Origin: JALZHR01 sp036388475
Lineage (GTDB): Bacteria; Acidobacteriota; Blastocatellia; Pyrinomonadales; Pyrinomonadaceae
Assembly: GCA_036388475.1 (NCBI GenBank)
Contig: DASVRT010000027.1
Location: forward strand, 12,518 to 76,517
DNA length: 64,000 nucleotides
Direction: 5' to 3'
Part shown: piece by piece, positions 52,164-57,760 of the stretch
Numbering within the stretch: position 1 is the stretch's first letter
Layout: every line of letters starts with the position of its first letter
Notes under the pieces: model-generated
The model's input: the letters and a program-made list of their open reading frames with translations, nothing else
What the model was told of the DNA's origin: nothing
The model's database searches: none
Made by a program: the position numbers and the translations under genes

Positions 52164-52214
52164 GGCAAACTTTCTCGCCCGCGTTTGTTTTGGAAAGACT
52201 TTTAAGAAAAATGA

Positions 52215-52288
52215 TTGCGGAGACAGGATTCGAACCTGTGATGGACGGTTTATGAGACCGTTGCTTTAGCCGGCTAAGCTACTCCGCC
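52215..52288 (-). tRNA. tRNA-Met-type (CAT)
   Basis: Anticodon arm ACGGT CTCATAA ACCGT, T-arm ACAGG TTCGAAT CCTGT, discriminator A. The acceptor GGCGGAG/CTCCGCA has G opposite A at the first pair, recalling initiators, but the anticodon stem lacks the three G-C pairs of an initiator. It could be elongator Met or Ile (modified CAT). Confidence 0.82.
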
Positions 52289-52291
52289 GTG

Positions 52292-52370
52292 CGAAAGGCG
52301 AAAGGCTGAAGGCGAAAGGCGAAAGTTAAACAAGGAATTTATCCTTTTGCCCTTCGCTTTTCGCCTTTAA
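52292..52370. repeat. Inverted-repeat spacer between tRNA genes
   Basis: aaaggcgaaaggc-type arms repeat and pair with cttcgcttttcgccttt across an A/T-rich middle. Two tRNA genes abut its ends. Confidence 0.55.
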
Positions 52371-52373
52371 AAG

Positions 52374-52453
52374 TGGAGGCTATCGTGGGACTCGAACCCA
52401 CAACCGACTGCTTACAAGGCAGTTGCTCTTTTTACCATTTGAGCTAGATAGCC
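52374..52453 (-). tRNA. tRNA-Thr (TGT), CCA encoded
   Basis: Acceptor GGCTATC/GATAGCC, discriminator T then CCA. Anticodon arm ACTGC CTTGTAA GCAGT, T-arm GTGGG TTCGAGT CCCAC. Confidence 0.92.
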
Positions 52454-52468
52454 GCGTTCGTTGATTGA

Positions 52469-52540
52469 TAGCCAATGAAGGACTCGAACCTTCGACATTC
52501 TGTTTGTAAGACAGAGGCTCTGCCGCTGAGCTAATTGGCT
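52469..52540 (-). tRNA. tRNA-Val (TAC)
   Basis: Acceptor AGCCAAT/ATTGGCT, discriminator A, anticodon arm TCTGT CTTACAA ACAGA, T-arm GAAGG TTCGAGT CCTTC. Confidence 0.92.
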
Positions 52541-52542
52541 TC

Positions 52543-52619
52543 GTCAAGGCGAAAGGACAAAGGCGAAGGGAGAAAGGATAAAATTATTTTGTCTTTCGCC
52601 CTCAGCCTTTCGCCTTGAA
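52543..52619. repeat. Inverted-repeat spacer between tRNA genes
   Basis: aaggcgaaagg... pairs with ...cctttcgcctt around an A/T-rich centre (aaattattttg). Same sequence type as 52292-52370. Confidence 0.55.
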
Positions 52620-52621
52620 TT

Positions 52622-52696
52622 TGGTGGACGGTGTTGGTATCGCGCCAACGTCTCGACGTTTTCAGCGTCGCGCTAATCTGCCTCAGCTAACCGTCC
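52622..52696 (-). tRNA. tRNA-Phe (GAA), CCA encoded, atypical T-loop
   Basis: Acceptor GGACGGT/ACCGTCC, discriminator A, CCA. Anticodon arm CGACG CTGAAAA CGTCG. The T-stem GTTGG/CCAAC encloses CGCGATA, which lacks the conserved TTC. Compare Y RNA unit 7, whose Phe-like module has the same T-stem but a normal TTCGATT loop. Confidence 0.85.
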
Positions 52697-52702
52697 TTGA
52701 AA

Positions 52703-53065
52703 TTAACCGGCGGCGCTTTTCGCTTTTGCCCGCGCTTTCGGTTTCGCGGCTTTGCGCTGCTCGATTGATTCGGCTTCAATCTCCAAGGCGTCCCGCACCG
52801 TGTTGACTATTTCGGCGATGCGGCGGATTTTGTAAAGACTGTTTGTGCGGTCTGCTTTCGTCTCCATATTGAAATCAAAAGAAACGACCCGGTAGCAGTC
52901 GCCCAGGCTCAATTCAATCTTTCCCCATTTCCAGTCGTTTTCGTTTTCATTCGGAATCTCGCGCGTGTCCTCGACGATGCCGATGGCGAAAGCCCGCAGG
53001 TCCAGGTCACGGTTGAGAAAAATTCGTTTGCGCACGTGATATTTGGCGCGTTGTTTTTGGCTCAT
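52703..53065 (-). CDS. Hypothetical protein inside the tRNA array
   Basis: A 120-residue protein I do not recognise. An N-terminal basic segment (SQKQRAKYHVRKRIFLNRDLDLRAFAIGIVED) is followed by KIELSLGDCYRVVSFDFNMETKADRTNSLYKIRRIAEIVNTVRDALEIEAESIEQ and a basic Ala/Lys tail. It has no signal peptide. It is the only sizeable gene within the tRNA cluster, between tRNA-Phe and tRNA-Asp, on the same strand as the tRNAs. Confidence 0.7.
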   Translation of the reverse strand: MSQKQRAKYHVRKRIFLNRDLDLRAFAIGIVEDTREIPNENENDWKWGKIELSLGDCYRVVSFDFNMETKADRTNSLYKIRRIAEIVNTVRDALEIEAESIEQRKAAKPKARAKAKSAAG

Positions 53066-53152
53066 TATCTTTTCCTTGCTGCTGCCGGACTCGTCTGAAA
53101 TAAATTGTTTTTTTGTGGAAAATTAATTGATTTCAGACAGCCTTAAGCAAAA

Positions 53153-53206
53153 TTAAAAATTCATATCTTCATGGCTTTGTCCTCCTGAGCATTTAATTTC
53201 AAACAT
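53153..53206 (-). CDS. Very small ORF (17 aa) with a strong ribosome site
   Basis: GGAGG lies seven bases before an ATG that opens a 17-codon frame (MFEIKCSGGQSHEDMNF). A second AGGAGG inside it precedes another ATG. It could be a leader peptide for the gene at 52703-53065 or chance. Confidence 0.3.
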   Translation of the reverse strand: MFEIKCSGGQSHEDMNF

Positions 53207-53233
53207 AATTTTTCCTCCGCGTAAATTAAAAAA

Positions 53234-53309
53234 TGGCGGGGTCGGACGGACTCGAACCGACATCGTCCTGGCTGACAACCAGGTGCATACACCTTTCTGC
53301 CACAACCCC
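53234..53309 (-). tRNA. tRNA-Asp (GTC), CCA encoded
   Basis: Acceptor GGGGTTG/CGACCCC (one G-U), discriminator G, CCA. Anticodon arm CCTGG TTGTCAG CCAGG. One T-T mismatch in the T-stem GTCGG/CCGTC. Confidence 0.88.
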
Positions 53310-53326
53310 GTTCGGGATTTTCGATT

Positions 53327-53410
53327 CAGCATTTGCGATTTTCGATTGGAATCGGAAATAAATTTAAAATCCTTATCCAATCGTAAATGCCGAATCGAAA
53401 ATCGTAAATG
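53327..53410. repeat. Inverted-repeat spacer between tRNA-Asp and tRNA-His
   Basis: gattttcgattcagcatttgcgattttcgattgg pairs imperfectly with ccaatcgtaaatgccgaatcgaaaatcg. No gene. Confidence 0.55.
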
Positions 53411-53414
53411 TTTT

Positions 53415-53491
53415 TGGGTGGACTAACGAGATTTGCACTCGCATCCTTCGCTTTCACAGAACGACGCTTTGCTGGTTAAGCTACAGTCCAC
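53415..53491 (-). tRNA. tRNA-His (GTG), CCA encoded
   Basis: Extra 5' G opposite discriminator C, as required for His. Acceptor TGGACTG/TAGTCCA, anticodon arm TCGTT CTGTGAA AGCGA, T-arm GCGAG TGCAAAT CTCGT (T-loop TGCAAAT, without TTC). Confidence 0.88.
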
Positions 53492-53508
53492 ATAGAAATT
53501 TTCGAATT

Positions 53509-53568
53509 GAAACCACAAAAATTACAGAGATTCGCACCGTATCGTGTAATTCCGGCGGCATTTGTTTC
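53509..53568 (-). ncRNA. Possible short Y RNA-like unit 8 (degenerate)
   Basis: Starts GAAACAAATGCCG, has GGAATTACA in place of ACTACAT, ends TTTTTGTGGTTTC. The outer helix GAAAC/GTTTC and an inner AATTACA/TGTAATT helix are present, but core bases differ. Adjacent to unit 7. Confidence 0.35.
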
Positions 53569-53577
53569 AAAATTGTC

Positions 53578-53714
53578 CGGGCGACAAAAGAGAAGCGACC
53601 GTTTAAATTACTGAGCTATATTTGCCGCCGGCGCAAATAGTTGGAATCGAACCAACGACCTTTGATTTTTCAATCAACGCTCTATCCGATGTAGTCGGCT
53701 TCGGCATTCGCCCG
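53578..53714 (-). ncRNA. Y RNA-like small RNA, unit 7 (Phe-tRNA-like module)
   Basis: Starts CGGGCGAATGCCGAAG and CCGACTACAT; ends TCTTTTGTCGCCCG. Outer helix CGGGCGA/TCGCCCG; inner GAAGC(C)GAC/GTCGCTTC with one bulge. Module: half D-arm GGATAGAGC, a GAA hairpin (TTGA TTGAAAAA TCAA), T-arm GTTGG TTCGATT CCAAC, acceptor 53633-53639, cap of 7, acceptor 53619-53625 (7 bp perfect), then GCTCAGT. Here the open point is in the D-loop, not the anticodon stem. Confidence 0.7.
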
Positions 53715-53729
53715 AAAGCAGAAATGATT

Positions 53730-53797
53730 GGACGACAAAAATCGAAATGACGTGCTTGTTTTACAGACAAAATGTAGTCATTTGCGGCATTCGCCCG
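53730..53797 (-). ncRNA. Y RNA-like small RNA, unit 6 (short hairpin form)
   Basis: Starts CGGGCGAATGCCGC and AAATGACTACAT; ends TTCGATTTTTGTCGTCC. Outer GGGCGA/TCGTCC (one G-U); inner AAATGAC/GTCATTT. The top is a lone TTTGT CTGTAAA ACAAG hairpin, identical in loop to a Tyr anticodon arm. No T-arm or D-arm. Confidence 0.55.
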
Positions 53798-53803
53798 AAA
53801 ATT

Positions 53804-53894
53804 TGGCGGAGAGAACAGGACTTGAACCTGCACGAGGAAGAAATTTCCTCGACGGTTTAGCAAACCGTTACGGCTACCGTTTCGTCATCTCTCC
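53804..53894 (-). tRNA. tRNA-Ser (GCT), CCA encoded
   Basis: Acceptor GGAGAGA/TCTCTCC, discriminator G, CCA, anticodon arm ACGGT TTGCTAA ACCGT, and a normal long variable arm (CGAGGAAATTTCTTCCTCG). Confidence 0.93.
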
Positions 53895-53909
53895 GAATTT
53901 GAAAAAGTT

Positions 53910-53987
53910 TGGAGCGGGCAATCGGATTCGAACCGATGAAAAAAGCTTTTGCAGAGCTTCGCCTTAAACCGCTTGGCTATACCCGCG
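53910..53987 (-). tRNA. tRNA-Cys (GCA), CCA encoded
   Basis: Acceptor GCGGGTA/TGCCCGC (one G-U), discriminator T, CCA, anticodon arm AAGCT CTGCAAA AGCTT, T-arm ATCGG TTCGAAT CCGAT. Confidence 0.93.
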
Positions 53988-54028
53988 AACGAATTTGAAA
54001 CTTCAGATTTCAAATTTCGGATTTTTGA

Positions 54029-54102
54029 CGAGGACGACGGGATTTGAACCCGCAATCTCCAACTTGAAGGGCTGGCGGCTTAGCCGGTTTGCCTACGTCC
54101 TC
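54029..54102 (-). tRNA. tRNA-Glu (TTC), C33
   Basis: Acceptor GAGGACG/CGTCCTC, discriminator G. Anticodon arm CCAGC CCTTCAA GTTGG (one G-U): position 33 is C. T-arm GCGGG TTCAAAT CCCGT. Confidence 0.8.
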
Positions 54103-54105
54103 AAA

Positions 54106-54178
54106 TGCGCGCGGAAAGATTTGAACTTTCACTGAACGATTCTTAAGACCGTCGCCTCTGCCGTTGGGCTACACGCGC
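54106..54178 (-). tRNA. tRNA with TAA anticodon (Leu-type) and short variable loop
   Basis: Acceptor GCGCGTG/CGCGCGC (one G-U), discriminator A, anticodon arm ACGGT CTTAAGA ATCGT with imperfect stem. The variable region is only TCAGT. Bacterial Leu tRNAs normally have a long variable arm, so either a class I leucine tRNA or an odd gene. Confidence 0.72.
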
Positions 54179-54258
54179 TCGAAAATTTTCGATTTTCGAT
54201 TCGATAAGGATTAAAAAATAAAATTCCGATTCCTGAAATCTAAAATCGAAAATCAATT

Positions 54259-54333
54259 TGGTGGACTGAAAGGGATTCAAACCCTTACGAGAAGTTTGCA
54301 GGACTTCTATGCTCTCAATTACATCATCAGCCC
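54259..54333 (-). tRNA. tRNA-Ala (TGC), C33, CCA encoded
   Basis: Acceptor GGGCTGA/TCAGTCC (one G-U), discriminator A, CCA. Anticodon arm GAAGT CCTGCAA ACTTC: C at position 33. D-arm TGATGT AATTGAG AGCAT is unusual; T-arm AAGGG TTTGAAT CCCTT. The G3-U70 identity pair of Ala is at the G-T pair of the acceptor. Confidence 0.78.
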
Positions 54334-54342
54334 GAAAATTGA

Positions 54343-54416
54343 TACCGACGGTGAGATTCGAACTCACATAAACGAGTTTCTAAGACTCGCGCCTTTGCCG
54401 TTTAGACCACGTCGGC
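54343..54416 (-). tRNA. tRNA-Leu (TAG) with short variable loop
   Basis: Acceptor GCCGACG/CGTCGGT (one G-U), discriminator A, anticodon arm CGAGT CTTAGAA ACTCG. Variable region only TTTAT, T-arm GTGAG TTCGAAT CTCAC. Same short-variable-loop anomaly as the TAA gene at 54106-54178. Confidence 0.78.
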
Positions 54417-54458
54417 ATAAAAATCTGAAATTACAAATCTCGGATTTCAAATTGAATT

Positions 54459-54536
54459 TGGTCTGGGCGGCAGGATTCGAACCTGCGAACACGTGTTTCC
54501 AAAACACGCCCGTCTAGCCATCTGCGGAACGCCCAG
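54459..54536 (-). tRNA. tRNA-Pro (TGG), CCA encoded
   Basis: Acceptor CTGGGCG/CGCCCAG, discriminator A, CCA, anticodon arm CGTGT TTTGGAA ACACG, T-arm GCAGG TTCGAAT CCTGC. Confidence 0.92.
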
Positions 54537-54542
54537 AAAAAT

Positions 54543-54617
54543 TGGCTTCGGGGAAAGGATTTGAACCTCTGTTTCCTGATTCAAAGTCAGGCGTCCTGCC
54601 GGTTGGACGACCCCGAA
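54543..54617 (-). tRNA. tRNA-Gln (TTG), CCA encoded
   Basis: Acceptor TTCGGGG/CCCCGAA, discriminator G, CCA, anticodon arm CCTGA CTTTGAA TCAGG, T-arm AGAGG TTCAAAT CCTTT. Confidence 0.92.
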
Positions 54618-54621
54618 ATGT

Positions 54622-54721
54622 TTTAAGTAAAAAGGCAAAAGTAAAAAGGCAAAAATGGAACGTTTCAAAGAATTTTAATCATTCGGCAATGATTTTGCCT
54701 TTTTACTTTTGCCTTTTGCCT
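54622..54721. repeat. Inverted-repeat spacer between tRNA-Gln and tRNA-Arg
   Basis: aagtaaaaaggcaaaag-type arms pair with cttttacttttgcctttt; a middle of about 30 bases is unpaired. No gene. Confidence 0.55.
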
Positions 54722-54728
54722 TACAAAT

Positions 54729-54806
54729 TGGAGGCTCCGGTGCGACTCGAACGCACAACCTCAGGTTTCGTAGACCTGCGCTCTGATTCCATTGAGCTAC
54801 GGAGCC
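54729..54806 (-). tRNA. tRNA-Arg (ACG), CCA encoded
   Basis: Acceptor GGCTCCG/CGGAGCC, discriminator T, CCA, anticodon arm CAGGT CTACGAA ACCTG, T-arm GTGCG TTCGAGT CGCAC. A second Arg gene (TCT) is at 39741-39815. Confidence 0.92.
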
Positions 54807-54816
54807 GAAAATCGAA

Positions 54817-54892
54817 AGAGGACGAGAGAATTCGAACCTCCAACCTGTTCGGTCGCGGGCGGACGCCTCTAAATCCGTTGACCTGCGACCCT
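54817..54892 (-). tRNA. tRNA-like gene, poorly paired, possibly Gly (CCC)
   Basis: T-arm GGAGG TTCGAAT TCTCT is clear, with 3' acceptor CGTCCTC and discriminator T. The 5' acceptor pairs only in part, and the best anticodon arm (GTC CGCCCGC GAC) has three pairs and a G at position 33. It may be degenerate or need unusual folding. Confidence 0.45.
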
Positions 54893-54898
54893 GAGTTT

Positions 54899-54984
54899 TG
54901 GCGGAAGACACAGGACTCGAACCCGTATGCGATTGCTCGCGGCAGTTTTCAAAACTGCTGCCACACCGATTTGGCTTGCCTTCC
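54899..54984 (-). tRNA. tRNA-Ser (TGA), CCA encoded
   Basis: Acceptor GGAAGGC/GTCTTCC (one G-U), discriminator G, CCA, anticodon arm GCAGT TTTGAAA ACTGC, and a long variable arm (CGCGA GCAA TCGCA). Confidence 0.92.
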
Positions 54985-55046
54985 GAAAAGTTTGTGAGAG
55001 GTGAGGAAAAAAGTGTTTATTTTTACTCTTTGCCGGAAATTAAAAT

Positions 55047-55121
55047 TGGCAGGCGCGCTCCGATTTGAACGGAGAATTCCGGTTTTGGAGACCGACGTTT
55101 TGCCGTTTAAACTGCGCGCCT
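55047..55121 (-). tRNA. tRNA-Trp (CCA), CCA end encoded
   Basis: Acceptor AGGCGCG/CGCGCCT, discriminator G, CCA. Anticodon arm TCGGT CTCCAAA ACCGG, T-arm CTCCG TTCAAAT CGGAG. Confidence 0.92.
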
Positions 55122-55128
55122 GAAATTT

Positions 55129-55204
55129 TGGAGTGAGCGACGGGAATCGAACCCGCAACATTCGGTTTGGAAGACCGACACTCAGCCGTTTGAGTTTCGC
55201 TCAC
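55129..55204 (-). tRNA. tRNA-Gly (TCC), CCA encoded
   Basis: Acceptor GTGAGCG/CGCTCAC, discriminator T, CCA, anticodon arm TCGGT CTTCCAA ACCGA, T-arm GCGGG TTCGATT CCCGT. Confidence 0.92.
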
Positions 55205-55213
55205 AAAAATTGA

Positions 55214-55297
55214 TGCATCAGGAAGGACTCGAACCTTCACGGTTGCGAAAGCCACAGTTTTACAGACTGCTTGCCTTTCCAAAGCGGCGACTGATGC
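55214..55297 (-). tRNA. tRNA-Tyr (GTA)
   Basis: Acceptor GCATCAG/CTGATGC, discriminator A, anticodon arm GCAGT CTGTAAA ACTGT, long variable arm GGCTTTCGCAACCG, T-arm GAAGG TTCGAGT CCTTC. First tRNA of the minus-strand array. Confidence 0.93.
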
Positions 55298-55488
55298 GTG
55301 AAAACTTTTCAAAAATCTGGTATAAAAACAGGTGAAGGCAGACGGTTAGACACACGAAGGCGCAAAAATGCCCGAGTGCGGCAGCCAAGATTGGTTTCTT
55401 TCACGACACTCGCCAAAGTTACCGAAAGAATCAATCTTACCCTTCTGCCTTCACCTTTTAAAAAATTGCTTCAATTGTCAAAGAACCT

Positions 55489-55552
55489 CGAAAAAAACGA
55501 GAAAGGAGCGGCAACTTTTAAGTCTCCCAGAGAAACTTGCGTTACCGCTCCT
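55489..55552 (-). terminator. Hairpin with T-run downstream of thiL
   Basis: On the minus strand AGGAGCGGTAAC pairs with GTTGCCGCTCCT (one mismatch or G-U) around a 24-base loop; TTTCTCGTTTTTTTCG follows. A second, plus-oriented hairpin is at 55598-55628. The rest of the 614-bp gap 55298-55911 has no gene that I can see. Confidence 0.55.
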
Positions 55553-55597
55553 AAAACAAAATCGAGTTTTATAAAACTCTTAAATTTTTTCTGCTTT

Positions 55598-55628
55598 GGG
55601 AGCGGAAACGAAGCCGCTCCCGCTTTTT
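55598..55628 (+). terminator. Strong hairpin, plus-strand terminator
   Basis: GGGAGCGG pairs with CCGCTCCC around an 8-base loop, followed by GCTTTTT. No plus-strand gene obviously feeds it, so it may guard the array from opposing transcription. Confidence 0.5.
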
Positions 55629-55911
55629 AAATCTTCCTGCCGAGACGGTCTAAGCCGTCCGGTTTCGGTTGATAACTTGAATTTTCAAAACTGACACACA
55701 ATCCGACTCTCGACAGGCTGCCGCTAAACCGCATTTCACACGCGGCGGGCGAGCCAATCGTTCTCTGGTTTGTATGTATCCAATTCTGCGTCATCAAAAT
55801 ATCTCCAAAAAAATTCGTTCGCCTTTCAGCAAACAGTTGAAAGTTTTAGCACGACTAAAAATCGCTTGTCAAGAGTTTTTTGTAAAATTTTTTCAGAATT
55901 TAAAAAATTTC

Positions 55912-56934
55912 TCAAAAATGCCGAAACCCTTTCGGCTCTGAAAGCGCGCTTTCAGAGCCGAAAGTAAGCTCAATCATTTCCGCATTTACGGTCGCTTTTC
56001 CGATACATCCGAATTTGAAGTTTTTCAACGCTTTTTCCAACTGAAAATTTTTTTTCGGATTCGCCGTAAAAAGCAGCTCAAAATCTTCGCCGCCGTTCAA
56101 AACCAAATCCAATTCTTCCGAAATCCGTTTTTCTTCACTTTGCGTCTTTGCCGCTTTGCGTCTTTGCGTTAAAATTTTCTTCAAATTTTCGTCAAACGGA
56201 ATTTTACCCGCAAAAATTTTCGCGCCGATTTTGCTCTCACGACACAAATGCGCCAAATCCGAAGAAAGTCCGTCGCTCAAATCAATCATCGCCGTCGCCA
56301 GATTTTTCGCGCCTAAAATTTGCCCGATTTCCGTCTGCGGATTCGGCTGCAACTGTCGCAAAAGCAGTTTTTGTAAAAAACTCTTTGAGCGTTGTTCGTA
56401 TCTTTCGCCCGCTTCCAAAAGCTTCAAGCCAGCCGCCGCGCCGCCTAAAGTTCCGGTCACAAAAATCAAATCGCCGCTTTTCGCGCCCGAACGTAAAACG
56501 GCTTTTCCTTTCCTCGTCTCGCCCGCGACAATCGAATCAATCACGATTTTATCCGGCGTTTTGGAAACGTCGCCGCCGATAAGCCCGACCTCAAATTTTT
56601 TCGCCAGTTGAAACCAGCCTTTGTAAAACTCGTCGACAAAATCCGTTTTCCAGATTTTTTCGGGAATTCCAATCGAAAGCATTGCCCAGACGGGTCTTGC
56701 GCCCATCGCCGCGACATCCGAAAGCGAAACCGCCAGCGCCTTGTGCCCGATAAATTCCGGCGTCGTCCATCGGAGCCGGAAATCGACGTCTTCGACCAGC
56801 AAATCCGCCGTAATCACCAAATCCGTTTTCGCGTCTTTCGAAATCACGGCGCAATCGTCGCCGATTCCGGTTTTTACCGAATGCGCTCGCGCGCGGCGAC
56901 GAATCTTTTCGATGAAATCAAATTCGCTTTTCAT
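55912..56934 (-). CDS. thiL: Thiamine-phosphate kinase ThiL
   Basis: A 340-residue AIR-synthase-fold kinase that makes thiamine diphosphate from thiamine phosphate. Motifs: GIGDDCAVI, ADLLVEDVDFRL, HKALAVSLSDVAAMGARP, GGDVSKTPDKIVIDSIVAGE and DLSDGLSSDLAHLCRES. Length is close to the family norm. It supplies the cofactor of the PDH E1 encoded at 24-26 kb, though the two loci are not linked. Stand-alone gene. Confidence 0.95.
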   Translation of the reverse strand: MKSEFDFIEKIRRRARAHSVKTGIGDDCAVISKDAKTDLVITADLLVEDVDFRLRWTTPEFIGHKALAVSLSDVAAMGARPVWAMLSIGIPEKIWKTDFVDEFYKGWFQLAKKFEVGLIGGDVSKTPDKIVIDSIVAGETRKGKAVLRSGAKSGDLIFVTGTLGGAAAGLKLLEAGERYEQRSKSFLQKLLLRQLQPNPQTEIGQILGAKNLATAMIDLSDGLSSDLAHLCRESKIGAKIFAGKIPFDENLKKILTQRRKAAKTQSEEKRISEELDLVLNGGEDFELLFTANPKKNFQLEKALKNFKFGCIGKATVNAEMIELTFGSESALSEPKGFRHF

Positions 56935-57051
56935 TCCGGAATCAATCTTAAAGCTAAACGCGAAATGCTCAAAGCTAAATAATTGTATTGACTAGCGTTT
57001 GCAATTCGGATTAGAATTGCAGCGACAGCATTTTCTATCTGCGAGGCACTT

Positions 57052-57594
57052 ATGGGTTATCCAGCGACCGTCATACCGGAAAAAATTTTCTTCAAAATCG
57101 GGGAAGTTTGCGATTTAGTCGGCGTTCAGGCGCACGTCCTGCGCTATTGGGAAACGGAGTTTCCGATGCTTTCCCCGCAAAAAAACCGTTCGGGACAAAG
57201 GACTTATCGTCGCCGCGACGTGGAAATCGCGCTGCGCATCAAAGAGCTTCTTTACGACGAGCTTTTCACGATCGCGGGCGCGAAAAAGAAACTGCAAACC
57301 GAGCTGCGCGAAGCCAGCCGCCTGAAAATCGTCCATCCGAACGAGCCGCGCGAAACTTATATTCAACCCGTTCAGGCGCCGCAGTCGGTCGAAGAAGATT
57401 TTGAAGACGAACCGTTTGAAGAAGAATTTGAGGAAGCCGCCGCGACTGATTTTTCGCCGGTCGAGGAGCCGGTCGAATTAAATTCCGAGCGCCGCGAAGC
57501 CTTAAAATCGCTCGCCTCGCAACTGCTGGAACTGCGCGAGATGCTCAAAGTCAGCCAGACGGCGGACGAGAATTTCCATCTAAGAAAATACTGA
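57052..57594 (+). CDS. MerR-family transcriptional regulator
   Basis: A 180-residue protein. The N-terminal MerR winged helix is complete (FFKIGEVCDLVGVQAHVLRYWETEFPMLSPQKNRSGQRTYRRRDVEIALRIKELLYDE). An acidic linker (about 105-145) and a short C-terminal coiled coil (LNSERREALKSLASQLLELREML) follow, without a recognisable ligand domain. This MerR type often sits next to tRNA-Pro, as it does here (the next gene). Target unknown. Confidence 0.88.
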   Translation: MGYPATVIPEKIFFKIGEVCDLVGVQAHVLRYWETEFPMLSPQKNRSGQRTYRRRDVEIALRIKELLYDELFTIAGAKKKLQTELREASRLKIVHPNEPRETYIQPVQAPQSVEEDFEDEPFEEEFEEAAATDFSPVEEPVELNSERREALKSLASQLLELREMLKVSQTADENFHLRKY

Positions 57595-57596
57595 GT

Positions 57597-57625
57597 TTGA
57601 CAAATCGCGGTTTGATTTCTACTCT
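57597..57625 (+). promoter_or_regulatory. Promoter of tRNA-Pro
   Basis: TTGACA at 57597-57602, a 17-base spacer, and TACTCT at 57620-57625, 15 bp before the tRNA 5' end. It begins three bases after the merR stop codon, so the tRNA has its own start of transcription. Confidence 0.55.
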
Positions 57626-57639
57626 AATAATTCACTTAT

Positions 57640-57713
57640 CGGGATGTAGCGCAGCCTGGTAGCGCGTTCGCTTGGGGTGCGAAAGGTCGTGAGTTCGAAT
57701 CTCGCCATCCCGA
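57640..57713 (+). tRNA. tRNA-Pro (GGG)
   Basis: Acceptor CGGGATG/CATCCCG, discriminator A, anticodon arm TTCGC TTGGGGT GCGAA, T-arm GTGAG TTCGAAT CTCGC. The only plus-strand tRNA in the window. A second Pro gene (TGG) is in the array. Confidence 0.95.
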
Positions 57714-57724
57714 TTTATCAAAAT

Positions 57725-57757
57725 AAAAAGGGCTTTCATTTTGAGAGCTCTTTTTAT
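57725..57757 (+). terminator. Terminator of tRNA-Pro
   Basis: AAAAAGGGCT pairs with AGCTCTTTTT (one G-U) around an 11-base loop, then ATTTT. Just after the tRNA. Confidence 0.6.
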
Positions 57758-57760
57758 TTT

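Noticed and set aside
53730..53797. tRNA-Tyr fragment (CTGTAAA anticodon arm)
   Set aside because: Only a lone hairpin with Tyr-like loop is present; no acceptor, D-arm or T-arm nearby belongs to it, and an intact tRNA-Tyr exists at 55214-55297. It is the cap of a short Y RNA-like unit.
54542..54997. Plus-strand protein gene in the tRNA array
   Set aside because: The frame runs antisense through several tRNA genes (Gln, Arg, Ser) and has no ribosome site; it is an artefact of stop-poor tRNA sequence.
55640..55790. tmRNA or another large structured RNA upstream of the tRNA array
   Set aside because: Some hairpins (gagacggtctaagccgtc) are visible, but there is no tag-peptide frame, no tRNA-like end and no family signature that I recognise.
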